Positions 1 to 7,372 are shown, counted from the first letter of the stretch. The stretch is 10,672 nucleotides of DNA from an uncultured Solobacterium sp. (GCA_905235315.1 CAJOLG010000043.1:1-10672), one strand, 5' to 3'. Numbers and translations: made by a program. Notes: generated from the sequence alone by a model not told the origin.

Positions 1-596
1 TCCGGGAGATTGATATCCTCCTGTACCGGGGAAGGAATCCGCAGGGTGATGATTTTTTCCTCTTCGTTGAACAGAATATCCGACTTCTTTAACTGGGAAA
101 GATCCACGGTATAGACCACCGTTCCGTTATAGGTGATCAGCTGGTTCTTGGTGAAAATACCCCAGTTCATAAACCCGGTATTCGTGAGGGTATACGCATC
201 CGAAACCTCCTGTGAGTAGACTTCCAGCTTCTTGAGCCGGGAGGAATCCCCCAGGATCGCTTCTTCAAAATCGGCAGCGGTGTAGCCGAACGGACCGTGG
301 TTTTCCACAACCATGTCATGGCTTTCCGCCGGATCCTCAAAGTGGGTGAATCCGTTCAGGCCGTTTTGAACCGCATCGATCTTCGGCATGATAACGCCCA
401 GAATAACTGCGGCGATCACTGCGATCGGCAGGATGGTCGTAATGAAGGTGTGCAGCCAGGGGCTGCCGGAGCCCTTCTTTGCGCCGCGCGCAGCGGCCTG
501 TTCCACCCGTTTGAGAAATTCTTCTTCCGTCACTCCGCCTGACGGGCGTGTTTCTTTGGCCGCCGGTTCCATCACATTGTTCTTTTCTTCACTCAT
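1..596 (-). CDS. DUF4230 domain membrane-anchored protein (C-terminus beyond window)
   Basis: Partial gene: the first 198 residues are visible and the reading frame runs off the left edge without a stop. A GGAGG at 605-609 lies 8 nt before the ATG at 594-596, which fixes the start. The protein has a charged cytoplasmic N-terminus (about residues 1-48, rich in Glu/Lys), one hydrophobic membrane segment (about 50-71, LPIAVIAAVILGVIMP within it) and then an extracytoplasmic part. The stretch around residues 118-198 (Leu/Lys-rich start, Tyr-Thr-Leu-Thr-Asn-Thr-Gly, NGTVVYTVDLSQL, then KIITLRIPSP) has the beta-strand pattern I associate with DUF4230, a family of unknown function. It starts 35 nt after the acetyltransferase gene on the same strand, so the two are probably cotranscribed. 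No function can be inferred beyond a single-pass membrane protein with its folded domain outside. Confidence 0.75.
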   Translation of the reverse strand, partial: MSEEKNNVMEPAAKETRPSGGVTEEEFLKRVEQAAARGAKKGSGSPWLHTFITTILPIAVIAAVILGVIMPKIDAVQNGLNGFTHFEDPAESHDMVVENHGPFGYTAADFEEAILGDSSRLKKLEVYSQEVSDAYTLTNTGFMNWGIFTKNQLITYNGTVVYTVDLSQLKKSDILFNEEEKIITLRIPSPVQEDINLP

Positions 597-631
597 GGCA
601 GGTTCCTCCGTTCCTTTAAAGAAATTCTAAA

Positions 632-1237
632 CTATCTGATCCGTTCCCCTGCGGAACTGTCCGGCAGGAGAAGGACGTTATGTTCAAACATACGGGCCGG
701 CAGAAGGCGCCGGTATACCGCCTGATAGGCCTGTATGATCTCCTCGCGCGTACAGTCACGCCCGATGGGAAATCGCAGGATCTCAAACGGCACATTGAAG
801 CAGCGCATCCGGATGCCGGTATCGATCATCCCGGCTCTGAGATAGAAGTCCAGGCGCCGGGTCCGGACGGATTCCTCGGCTTCCGTTTCGGCATACGAAG
901 GGATTTCCACTTCCCCGAGGACGAGATCCGCATCCCGGAGATATTCCTGCAGCTTTTCCAGCATCCTGGTGCCGTATCCCTTCTCCCGGTATTCGGGATA
1001 TACCGCAAGGTAGTCGACAAGATATATACGATTTGTTCGGACAAAATACACGTAGGCGGTGATTTTATCTCCCTCAAACATGCCGAGACATTCATAGATG
1101 CCTTTTTGGATACTCCGTTCGATCATCATCAGCGGCTTGAGCTCGGTGCGCGGAAAGTCCTCTTTCATCCGTTCCCGGTACACTTCCCGCACCTGTTTTC
1201 GGCTCAGCTGCCGAAGAGACAGTTCCTTTTCTTCCAT
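632..1237 (-). CDS. GNAT family N-acetyltransferase
   Basis: A 201-residue protein predicted to move an acetyl group from acetyl-CoA to an unknown amine. Its core matches GNAT motif A: a beta-strand (YLVDYLAVYP, about residues 72-81) followed by the pyrophosphate-binding loop R-E-K-G-Y-G-T (84-90) and helix RMLEKLQEYL. A later strand (LGEVEIPS) and the R-R-L-D-F-Y-L-R-A-G segment (127-136) fit motif B of this fold. The frame is open to a GTG at 1243, but AAGGAG at 1245-1250 lies 1 nt from that GTG and 7 nt from the ATG at 1235-1237, so the ATG is preferred. The C-terminal 50 residues extend past the usual GNAT core and may shape the substrate site. It is the first gene of a leftward unit with the DUF4230 gene and is transcribed divergently from the exporter operon. 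Substrate unknown; the family call is firm. Confidence 0.85.
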   Translation of the reverse strand: MEEKELSLRQLSRKQVREVYRERMKEDFPRTELKPLMMIERSIQKGIYECLGMFEGDKITAYVYFVRTNRIYLVDYLAVYPEYREKGYGTRMLEKLQEYLRDADLVLGEVEIPSYAETEAEESVRTRRLDFYLRAGMIDTGIRMRCFNVPFEILRFPIGRDCTREEIIQAYQAVYRRLLPARMFEHNVLLLPDSSAGERIR

Positions 1238-1323
1238 CCGCACGCTCCTTCTGCCGTCAGGTACCCCCCCGAACCTTTGACTCCGTTCCGGGAGAATCCA
1301 GACAGGAACTATTACTATTATCC

Positions 1324-1351
1324 ATTATAAATGCGTTATGATGGCAGAGAA
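1324..1351 (-). promoter_or_regulatory. Candidate promoter for the acetyltransferase/DUF4230 unit
   Basis: A perfect -10 hexamer TATAAT reads leftward at 1324-1329. The matching -35 region (TTCTCT at 1346-1351, 16 nt spacer) is poor, so the call rests on the -10 box and its position about 90 nt before the gene start in the divergent intergenic region. Confidence 0.3.
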
Positions 1352-1366
1352 CAGAACTGTCCCGGT

Positions 1367-1395
1367 TTCGTACTTCCCGGGATTTCCTTTATTAT
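1367..1395 (+). promoter_or_regulatory. Candidate promoter for the exporter operon
   Basis: The stretch 1388-1401 is very AT-rich in a GC-rich setting and contains overlapping TATTAT boxes (1390-1395 and 1393-1398). With a 17 nt spacer the upstream hexamer is TTCGTA (1367-1372), a weak -35. The distance to the ABC1 start at 1438 is suitable for a sigma-A promoter. Weak evidence; I saw no better candidate in 1244-1437. Confidence 0.25.
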
Positions 1396-1437
1396 TATAG
1401 TAGATTCTGTTTTAGGTTTATTTCCTGCGGAGGGCAA

Positions 1438-3621
1438 ATGAAAATTCCTGTTTACATACAGATGACTGCCGGCGAGAACGGACCTGCCGCGCTGGCGATG
1501 ATTCTGGGACATTTCGGCAGATATGTGCCGGTCCATGAGCTGCGGGAGGTCTGTGTGACGTCACGCAACGGCACCAGTCCCGAGCAGATGCTGGAAGCTG
1601 CCGCCCACTACGGTCTTGAGGGCGAAGTAAAACCGATGAGTATTGATGAACTCCGGCATGCCAGCCTGCCGCTTATGATCTGCTGGAAGAAACGCTGTTA
1701 CGCGATCGTCCTGCGTTTTCGCGGTGCGCTCGTCGAAGTGGCCGATCCGGCCAAGGGTGTATACAAATGCCCGATGGACGCATTTGAAAAATACTATACC
1801 GGCAAGGCCGTCATTCTGAAGAAAGGCAGTACGTTTAAGCCGGGCGGAAAACGGGAATCCCTTTACAGCCTTCTCAAAGACCGCATCTATTCCCTGCGGA
1901 AACCGATGCTCGCTCTGCTGTTCATTTCCCTGGCGTGCATCGTTCTGGATATGGCCCTTTCCCGGGGTCAGAAGACCATGATGGACAATGTCGTCAATGA
2001 AAACGGCGACCTTTCGGTTCTGAAGCCGATTGCCTCCCTGTTCGGCAAGACCGTCTCCAACCGGGCATCCGCAGCGGTGGTGATGACGACCCTTCTGCTT
2101 GCGGGTACGGTATTGTATGCGCTGTTTACCATTCTCCGCGACCGCGTTATTAACAAAGCGGCCCGGAATATGCTGGCGGAATCGGGAAGCGAGATGTTCA
2201 AGCATCTCTTCGGCCAGCCGCTGCGCTTCTTTGAACAGTACAGTGCAGGCGAGCTGATCCAGCGGCTCAACGGAAATGAAAAGCTCGTCAATACCCTGGT
2301 CAGTTCCCTTGTGCCGCGGCTCATCAACGCCGTTATGACCGTTTTCTACTTCTGGCTGCTGATGCAGTATAACAAAACGATTACAATCCTGTGTCTGACC
2401 ATTGAAATCATCAACTCCGTCATTCTCATCCGGCTTCAGGAACAGACTGCGATCATCTCCCGCTCCATGGCGACAAGCACCGGCGCTCTGAACTCCTCCG
2501 TGCTCAACGGAATGAGCATGATCGATACGATCAAGTCCACCGGCTCGGAGAAAGCGTTCTTCAACATGTGGTATGAATCCCAGTCCCAGGTCAACGATTC
2601 CCGGATCTCAACCTTCCGGATCAACCAGGTCATCCGGGCTGTTTCCGATGTTCATAATTATCTCCTGCAGGGCATTCAGCTCTTCCTCGGTGCGTATTTC
2701 ATCACCCAGGGACAGTTCACGCTCGGTTCCATCGCAATGTTCCGGAGCGTGCTCGGAAACATGCGGGGATCCCTGAACAACGTCATGAGCTCCGTGAATA
2801 CGATGCAGACAATGCGCACCAATATCGAACGGGTCGATGACATCAACCGGAGACCGGTCGCGAAAGAGATTCCCCTCGAAGAGGGCAAAGTCTATGACAA
2901 GCTGCCGGGCGAGATTGCGGTTTCGCATGTCAGCTACCGGTATAACCCCGGAGACGACCCTGCGGTGGAAGATATCAGTATGGAAGTAAAGCCGGGCCAG
3001 ATTGTCGCCATCGTCGGCGGAACCGGCTGCGGCAAGAGCACGCTGCTCAAGCTGATGGCGAATCTTTACACGCCGGAATCCGGTGAGATTCTCTATTCCG
3101 GGCTTCACCGGGATGAGATTCCGGATGTGGTCTTTCATTCTTCGGTCATGACCGTGGATCAGGAGACCGTGGTCTTTGAAGATTCGGTATATTCCAACAT
3201 CCGCATGTGGGACAGCACCATTGAGGATTATGAGATCTATCTCGCCGCAAGAGACGCCCAGATTCATGACCGCATCATGCAGGATCCTGCAGGCTACGGA
3301 ACACAGATCCTGGAGAACGGAAGAAACTTCTCCGGCGGTGAGCTGCAGCGGCTTGAACTCGCCCGTGCGCTTGCGCATGAACCAACCATTCTGTTTCTTG
3401 ATGAATTCACCTCGGCACTGGATGCGCTGACCGAAAGCAAGGTCATTCAGGCCATCCGCGACAAGCGCACGACCTGTGTGATCGTTGCCCACCGTCTCTC
3501 CACGATCGTAGACTGCGACCGCATCTATGTCATGGACAAGGGAAAAATCGTCCAGCAGGGAACCCACAGCGAACTGTACGCCCAGGAGGGTCTGTACCGG
3601 CAGCTGATCGGGTCGCAGTAA
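1438..3621 (+). CDS. NHLP/NHLM-type peptide exporter ABC1: degenerate C39-like domain, transmembrane domain and ATPase
   Basis: A 727-residue exporter subunit. Residues 1-135 align by eye with a C39 leader-peptidase domain, but the catalytic residues are changed: Gln8 (oxyanion) and Asp103 (in ADPAKG) remain, while the Cys position is Asn14 (GENGPAALAM instead of DCGxACLxM) and the His position is Cys87. The 6-residue Gln-Cys and 16-residue His-Asp spacings of ComA-like peptidases are kept, so the alignment is secure. The linker TFKPGGKRESL (about 131-141) is typical of NHLM ABC1. Membrane segments lie near 157-175, 211-232, 292-309, 314-332, 405-422 and 427-440. The ATPase has Walker A GGTGCGKST (527-535), signature FSGGE (631-635), Walker B LFLDE (652-656) and the H-loop His685, so it should hydrolyse ATP. 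GGAGGG at 1429-1434 sits only 3 nt before the ATG. ABC2 follows after 14 nt. Likely cargo: the GG-leader peptides at 7007-7924. Confidence 0.88.
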   Translation: MKIPVYIQMTAGENGPAALAMILGHFGRYVPVHELREVCVTSRNGTSPEQMLEAAAHYGLEGEVKPMSIDELRHASLPLMICWKKRCYAIVLRFRGALVEVADPAKGVYKCPMDAFEKYYTGKAVILKKGSTFKPGGKRESLYSLLKDRIYSLRKPMLALLFISLACIVLDMALSRGQKTMMDNVVNENGDLSVLKPIASLFGKTVSNRASAAVVMTTLLLAGTVLYALFTILRDRVINKAARNMLAESGSEMFKHLFGQPLRFFEQYSAGELIQRLNGNEKLVNTLVSSLVPRLINAVMTVFYFWLLMQYNKTITILCLTIEIINSVILIRLQEQTAIISRSMATSTGALNSSVLNGMSMIDTIKSTGSEKAFFNMWYESQSQVNDSRISTFRINQVIRAVSDVHNYLLQGIQLFLGAYFITQGQFTLGSIAMFRSVLGNMRGSLNNVMSSVNTMQTMRTNIERVDDINRRPVAKEIPLEEGKVYDKLPGEIAVSHVSYRYNPGDDPAVEDISMEVKPGQIVAIVGGTGCGKSTLLKLMANLYTPESGEILYSGLHRDEIPDVVFHSSVMTVDQETVVFEDSVYSNIRMWDSTIEDYEIYLAARDAQIHDRIMQDPAGYGTQILENGRNFSGGELQRLELARALAHEPTILFLDEFTSALDALTESKVIQAIRDKRTTCVIVAHRLSTIVDCDRIYVMDKGKIVQQGTHSELYAQEGLYRQLIGSQ

Positions 3622-3635
3622 GGGGGTGACATGAT

Positions 3636-5858
3636 ATGGGTATTTACAGTGATCTGATCCGCCGGAAGGAAGAAAACAACCGAATCCTGGAAGAATACGC
3701 AGATGATGCGCTCTTTAATGACACCCACATCCGGAGTATGGAAGGCGAGGTCGATGATACACAGAGTGCACTGATCTACATTCTCGAAAAATTCCAGCTG
3801 CCGGCAGAACGGAGATACGGCTTCCGCAGTGTGGAAGCTGCCATTGAATCCATGCTGGATCCGCACGGCATCATGTACCGGTACGGGGAGTCCTGTGCCA
3901 AAGAGGCAAAAGACCGCACCGAATACATTCTTGCCTGGCGGGAGGACGGCAAGGTGGTGGCCCTTACCCCTTCTTTGATCGGCTATCGGTGGTACTGCCC
4001 GCATGATTCGACACACGGTGCCGCAACCGAACACTATATCCGTTCGCTGAAGCCCGGCTGTTATGTGATCAGCCAGCCGATGCGGATGACAAAGTCCATT
4101 ATCCTGACCTTCATTATCAATACGCTCAAATACATGACCGTCTATGATGCGGCTGTTCTGATTCTTGCGACGGCGGCGGTTACGGGGCTTGGCCTCTTTC
4201 TGCCGCGTATCAGCAACTGGGTATACAACACCTTCCTGACCGATCCGGATGCCAATATGCAGCGGCTGAAGACGGTATTTGCGATGTTCATGACACTGAA
4301 TATCGTGCGCGGGATCATCAGCCTGATCAAGCAGCGGACGCTTACCATTCTGAAGAACCGGGTGACCATCCGGATCCAGGCCGATGTCATGGCCCGCATC
4401 CTGCATCTGCCCCGCTCCTTCTTTGCGGAGAACTCCTCCGGCAAGCTGTCGAAGCGGATCTCAAACTGCTCCAACCTCTCCACGATGATCATCAATATCT
4501 TTCTGGATATCCTGCTGAACTTCTCGTTCTCCGGCATGTATCTTGCACAGATGAAGCGGCTGGCGCCGGAACTCTTCGCCCCGGCCATCATCTTCATTGT
4601 GCTGAAGATCATCGCTTCAATGATTGCGGCCGTCGGCAATGCCATGATCGACCGCGCCACCATGGAAGTCGAAATGGAGAACAGCAGCTTCTTCTATTCC
4701 GTCGTGCGCGGGATTCAGAAGATTAAGGGAATGGGTGCCGAGAAGGCCGTCTATGCGCGATGGGCAGGCAGCTACCGCAACATCCTGCATTACCAGTACA
4801 ACCAGCCGTTCTTCCTGCGGCATCAGGGTGCGATCATCACCCTGCTCACCAGTGCCGCAACGGTTACTCTGATGGGCCTGACCGCAGTCAACGGGCTCTC
4901 CCGGGAAAGCTATATGATATTCACCACATCCTATTCCATGGTGATCTCGGTTGCCTCCTCCCTTACGGCCGTTATGAGCAATATCTTCCGCATGAAGAAC
5001 CTCTCGGACAATGTCGCCCCGATCTTTAACTCCCCGTCGGATCAGAAAACCGGTACGGAGTATGTCCGCAAGCTGAACGGACGCATCCGGATCGAAGACA
5101 TCCGCTTCTCGTATGATAAGGAAGCCCGCCCCTGCCTGCAGGGCATCTCCATGAAGATCAATGCCGGAGAAAAAGTCGCCATCGTCGGCGAAAGCGGCTG
5201 CGGCAAGAGCACGCTTCTGAAAATCATCATGGGCATGGAAAAACCGGATTCCGGCACCGTCTACTATGATGACAAGGATATTACCCTGCTGAATCAGAAC
5301 TCCCTGCGCCGCTGTATCGGTTCCGTCTTCCAGTTCAGCAAGCTCTTCCCCGGTACGATTGCCAGCAATGTCACCTTCGGATGCACGGAAGAGGTCAGCG
5401 AGCAGGACATCTGGGATGCCCTGGATAAAGCATGTATCGGCGATTATATCCGCTCCCTTCCCCTCCAGCTCAATACCGAAGTATCCGAATCCAGCTCGAG
5501 CGGCTTCTCGGGCGGTCAGCGCCAGCGCATCCTGCTGGCAAGGGCCCTGATCCGCAAGCCCGGGGTGCTGGTTCTGGATGAAGCTACTTCCGCGCTGGAC
5601 AACGTGACACAGAAACAGGTACTGGACGCGGTCAACGCGATGACCTGTACCGTTATCATGGTTGCCCACCGTCTTTCAACCGTTGCCGAATGTGACAAGA
5701 TCATCATGCTGGAGAACGGGGTAATCGCCGAGGAAGGCACCTATGAAGAACTGATGAAGAAAAACGGGAAGTTCGCAAAACTTGTTGAAAAACAGCTGAT
5801 CAAAGAAGCGGAAGAAACGCAGAAAAAAACCCAGCCTCAGCCGGTGCTTACCGCCTGA
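3636..5858 (+). CDS. NHLP/NHLM-type peptide exporter ABC2: N-terminal accessory domain, transmembrane domain and ATPase
   Basis: A 740-residue ABC exporter half, the expected partner of ABC1. Residues 1-150 are soluble and match the N-terminal domain of NHLM ABC2 proteins, including the V-V-A-L-T-P...G-Y-R-W stretch (about 109-120); the role of this domain is not known to me. Membrane segments lie near 172-190, 216-235, 286-305, 311-335, 399-420 and 427-448. The ATPase carries Walker A GESGCGKST (518-526), Q-loop (SVFQFSKLFPG), a canonical signature FSGGQRQR (624-631), Walker B VLVLDE (644-649) and H-loop His678, so both sites of an ABC1-ABC2 heterodimer look competent. The start is set by AGGGGGTG at 3621-3628, which overlaps the last base of the ABC1 stop; an out-of-frame ATG at 3631 is rejected. 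The C-terminal tail is Lys/Glu/Gln-rich. No HlyD adaptor follows; a terminator closes the operon. Confidence 0.88.
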   Translation: MGIYSDLIRRKEENNRILEEYADDALFNDTHIRSMEGEVDDTQSALIYILEKFQLPAERRYGFRSVEAAIESMLDPHGIMYRYGESCAKEAKDRTEYILAWREDGKVVALTPSLIGYRWYCPHDSTHGAATEHYIRSLKPGCYVISQPMRMTKSIILTFIINTLKYMTVYDAAVLILATAAVTGLGLFLPRISNWVYNTFLTDPDANMQRLKTVFAMFMTLNIVRGIISLIKQRTLTILKNRVTIRIQADVMARILHLPRSFFAENSSGKLSKRISNCSNLSTMIINIFLDILLNFSFSGMYLAQMKRLAPELFAPAIIFIVLKIIASMIAAVGNAMIDRATMEVEMENSSFFYSVVRGIQKIKGMGAEKAVYARWAGSYRNILHYQYNQPFFLRHQGAIITLLTSAATVTLMGLTAVNGLSRESYMIFTTSYSMVISVASSLTAVMSNIFRMKNLSDNVAPIFNSPSDQKTGTEYVRKLNGRIRIEDIRFSYDKEARPCLQGISMKINAGEKVAIVGESGCGKSTLLKIIMGMEKPDSGTVYYDDKDITLLNQNSLRRCIGSVFQFSKLFPGTIASNVTFGCTEEVSEQDIWDALDKACIGDYIRSLPLQLNTEVSESSSSGFSGGQRQRILLARALIRKPGVLVLDEATSALDNVTQKQVLDAVNAMTCTVIMVAHRLSTVAECDKIIMLENGVIAEEGTYEELMKKNGKFAKLVEKQLIKEAEETQKKTQPQPVLTA

Positions 5859-5883
5859 AGCCGGGCATACTTCCTGTCAGAAC

Positions 5884-5919
5884 GCGTTCCTGGACAAAAT
5901 CGTTCAGGGGCGCTTTTTT
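5884..5919 (+). terminator. Rho-independent terminator of the exporter operon
   Basis: A 12-bp stem (GCGTTCCTGGAC, 5884-5895, with GTTCAGGGGCGC, 5902-5913; three G-U wobbles), a 6-nt loop and a T6 tract at 5914-5919. It starts 25 nt after the ABC2 stop. The exporter is thus a two-gene transcript and the peptide genes downstream need their own promoter. Confidence 0.85.
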
Positions 5920-5930
5920 ATCCGGGATGC

Positions 5931-6824
5931 TCATCCCTGCCGTTCATACCGCCGGACGGCACTGCCGTCTGCACGCCGTATCACGAGCTCCACTCCTTCC
6001 GTGTACATCACCCAGTCGGTTCCGTCTTCTGCCTGAAGCGGGACATACCAGCCGGTATCCGCATCTTCATACGGTTCATGAACCGGCTCCGCAGCTGTGA
6101 ACACGTCATCCCGGCGGGTATCTCCGGCGATGACCGATTCCTCCACGGTTTCACGCAGGCCGTAACTGTATATCCGGCGTTCTTCCCCATCCCCGCTGTA
6201 AAACCAGCTTCCCGACAGCAGAGCGCTGATTTCTTCCTCGGTGTTATCGGTATCTCTGCCGGTCATGATGCGTTCTCCTTTATCAACGAAGTACGCGTCC
6301 AGAAGATCTTCTTTGTGAATATACGATTTCAGCTGCGCCGCAAAATCATTCAGGATCGGACGGCCTCCTTCCGGAATGACATTTTCATAGGAAATCCAGG
6401 ACGAGCTCCGGGCCCCTCCGCCGTATTCCGTATCATCAAAGATGAGTTTAATGGCTGTGGACGGTGCGTCCAGGGCGATGAATTCATCTTCGAACGGGAG
6501 ATCACTCCAGACCGAAAGATTATCGCTGTCAATCTTTTCGCGAAGCGCATCAAAGGCCTGCGGATCCGCCCGGTACTCCTCCACGAGGAGAGAAAACGAA
6601 TGTTCGGCAGCACGCGTTGTTCTGATTGCCGGGCTCTCATCCGGTCCCCGGTACAGTTCAAGGTAATACGTATCTCCTTGCATTCCGCCGCCGTGCGAGT
6701 ATTCGACCCCCATCAGAGGTCCATGCGATACTTCAACGCTGCGCAGTTCGTCCAGGGTAATATCCTTGCGGAATTTGTGATCGCTGTCATACAGCGAGCG
6801 GCTGCATGAAAAAAGTCCGGTCAT
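5931..6824 (-). CDS. Uncharacterised protein between exporter and peptide genes
   Basis: A 297-residue protein I cannot name. The start is the ATG at 6822-6824, preceded at 6 nt by AGGAGGG (6831-6837). The same frame stays open upstream to an ATG at 6893 and a GTG at 6938; from 6893 the product would begin with a basic stretch, a hydrophobic run and L-F-S-C, resembling a lipoprotein signal, but those starts lack a ribosome binding site and a candidate promoter (-10 at 6904-6909) would leave almost no leader. Two regions are visible: residues about 24-170 (strand-rich, a helical LVEEYRADPQAFDALREKI part, D-N-L-S-V-W, then a strand with Y-G-G-G-A) and about 195-297, which begins LLSGSWFYSGDGEERRIY and looks like a beta-rich, lipocalin-like module. 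The first region recalls a pattern common in Clostridia proteins of unknown function. Immunity or accessory function for the peptides is possible only from position. Confidence 0.75.
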   Translation of the reverse strand: MTGLFSCSRSLYDSDHKFRKDITLDELRSVEVSHGPLMGVEYSHGGGMQGDTYYLELYRGPDESPAIRTTRAAEHSFSLLVEEYRADPQAFDALREKIDSDNLSVWSDLPFEDEFIALDAPSTAIKLIFDDTEYGGGARSSSWISYENVIPEGGRPILNDFAAQLKSYIHKEDLLDAYFVDKGERIMTGRDTDNTEEEISALLSGSWFYSGDGEERRIYSYGLRETVEESVIAGDTRRDDVFTAAEPVHEPYEDADTGWYVPLQAEDGTDWVMYTEGVELVIRRADGSAVRRYERQG

Positions 6825-6903
6825 AATGAGCCCTCCTGAAAGAATCCTGCATAACGCATGGTTTCGGTTTTTCTTCCTGTCCTTCGCTGTCATCGCTGTC
6901 TTT

Positions 6904-6931
6904 ATTGTATCCCGTGTTTCCCGGATGGAAA
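6904..6931 (-). promoter_or_regulatory. Candidate promoter for the uncharacterised minus-strand gene
   Basis: Reading leftward: TTTCCA (6926-6931), 16 nt, then TACAAT (6904-6909). Transcription would begin near 6897, leaving about 70 nt of leader before the ATG at 6824 but only about 4 nt before the alternative ATG at 6893. This supports the 6824 start. Confidence 0.4.
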
Positions 6932-7006
6932 AGCGCACCGTATGCGTTCATGGATTATTCCCGCTTCGGCCGTATATGGGTATGTAAACAAGGAGAAATA
7001 AAATTT

Positions 7007-7204
7007 ATGAACAGCAAGTATCAGCTTAACGATAACGGCCTCGAAAACGTATCCGGGGGCGTGAATACAAACGCAGCAGACCGCTCCGTCAGCGCCGTAG
7101 GCGCAGAGGACGCAAAAGTGTGTCCGAAATGCGGTAAAAAAACAATGATTTTCTATCCGATGCTGGGAATCTGGGAGTGCCTCAGCTGCGGTCACAGAGA
7201 ATAA
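7007..7204 (+). CDS. Double-glycine leader peptide with a zinc-ribbon core
   Basis: A 65-residue product. Residues 1-18 (MNSKYQLNDNGLENVSGG) have the layout of a bacteriocin-type double-glycine leader, with hydrophobics at conserved spacing and Ser-Gly-Gly at the end. The remaining 47 residues hold two CxxC knuckles, C39-P-K-C42 and C58-L-S-C61, each followed by Gly, as in a four-Cys zinc ribbon. AGGAG at 6991-6995 lies 11 nt before the ATG at 7007; the frame is open further upstream but that part is not protein-like. It is the first gene of the rightward peptide cluster, with no terminator before the next gene. The leader suggests export by the ABC1/ABC2 system (inference). Alternatively it is a small cytoplasmic zinc-binding protein whose N-terminus resembles a leader by chance. 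I do not know a function for such a combination. Confidence 0.75.
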   Translation: MNSKYQLNDNGLENVSGGVNTNAADRSVSAVGAEDAKVCPKCGKKTMIFYPMLGIWECLSCGHRE

Positions 7205-7210
7205 AATCCG

Positions 7211-7220
7211 TGAATATTCA
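7211..7220. promoter_or_regulatory. Perfect 10-bp palindrome upstream of the leader-peptide pair
   Basis: TGAATATTCA lies between the zinc-ribbon peptide gene (stop at 7204) and the next start at 7262. It could be an operator half-site or chance in AT-rich DNA. No regulator is visible in the window. Confidence 0.15.
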
Positions 7221-7261
7221 AAAGGTATTTATGAAAGACAAAACACAGGAGGTACTGAAAC

Positions 7262-7372
7262 ATGGAAGAAAAGAAGAGTTTAACTGCAGAAGAAAGAATT
7301 GAATTAAAAGAGAGATTAAAGAAGCAGATCGACGAACTGTCGGATGAAGAACTGGACAGGATCGCCGGCGGT
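7262..7372 (+). repeat. Leader-coding direct repeat, copy 1
   Basis: This 111-nt stretch encodes the 37-residue leader of peptide 1. It matches 7643-7753 at 92 of 111 positions by my count, with no gaps; similarity stops at the Gly-Gly codons. Confidence 0.85.

Noticed and set aside
680..1330. 216-codon plus-strand frame over the acetyltransferase gene
   Set aside because: Antisense to a clear GNAT domain; product has no recognisable fold and no start signals.
2608..3567. Long open frame of 319 codons on the minus strand inside ABC1
   Set aside because: It is antisense to an unmistakable ATPase domain, has no ribosome binding site, and its product is low-complexity His/Asp/Arg-rich sequence typical of antisense frames in GC-rich codons.
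3525..4406. 293-codon minus-strand frame spanning the ABC1/ABC2 junction
   Set aside because: Covers the junction of two well-supported coupled genes on the other strand; no family pattern.
4617..5669. 350-codon open frame on the minus strand inside ABC2
   Set aside because: Antisense to the conserved ATPase of ABC2; no domain pattern and no translation signal.
6078..6809. 243-codon plus-strand frame opposite the uncharacterised 297-residue protein
   Set aside because: Neither product is named, so this was weighed. The minus-strand gene has a strong ribosome binding site and candidate promoter, while the plus-strand frame has neither.
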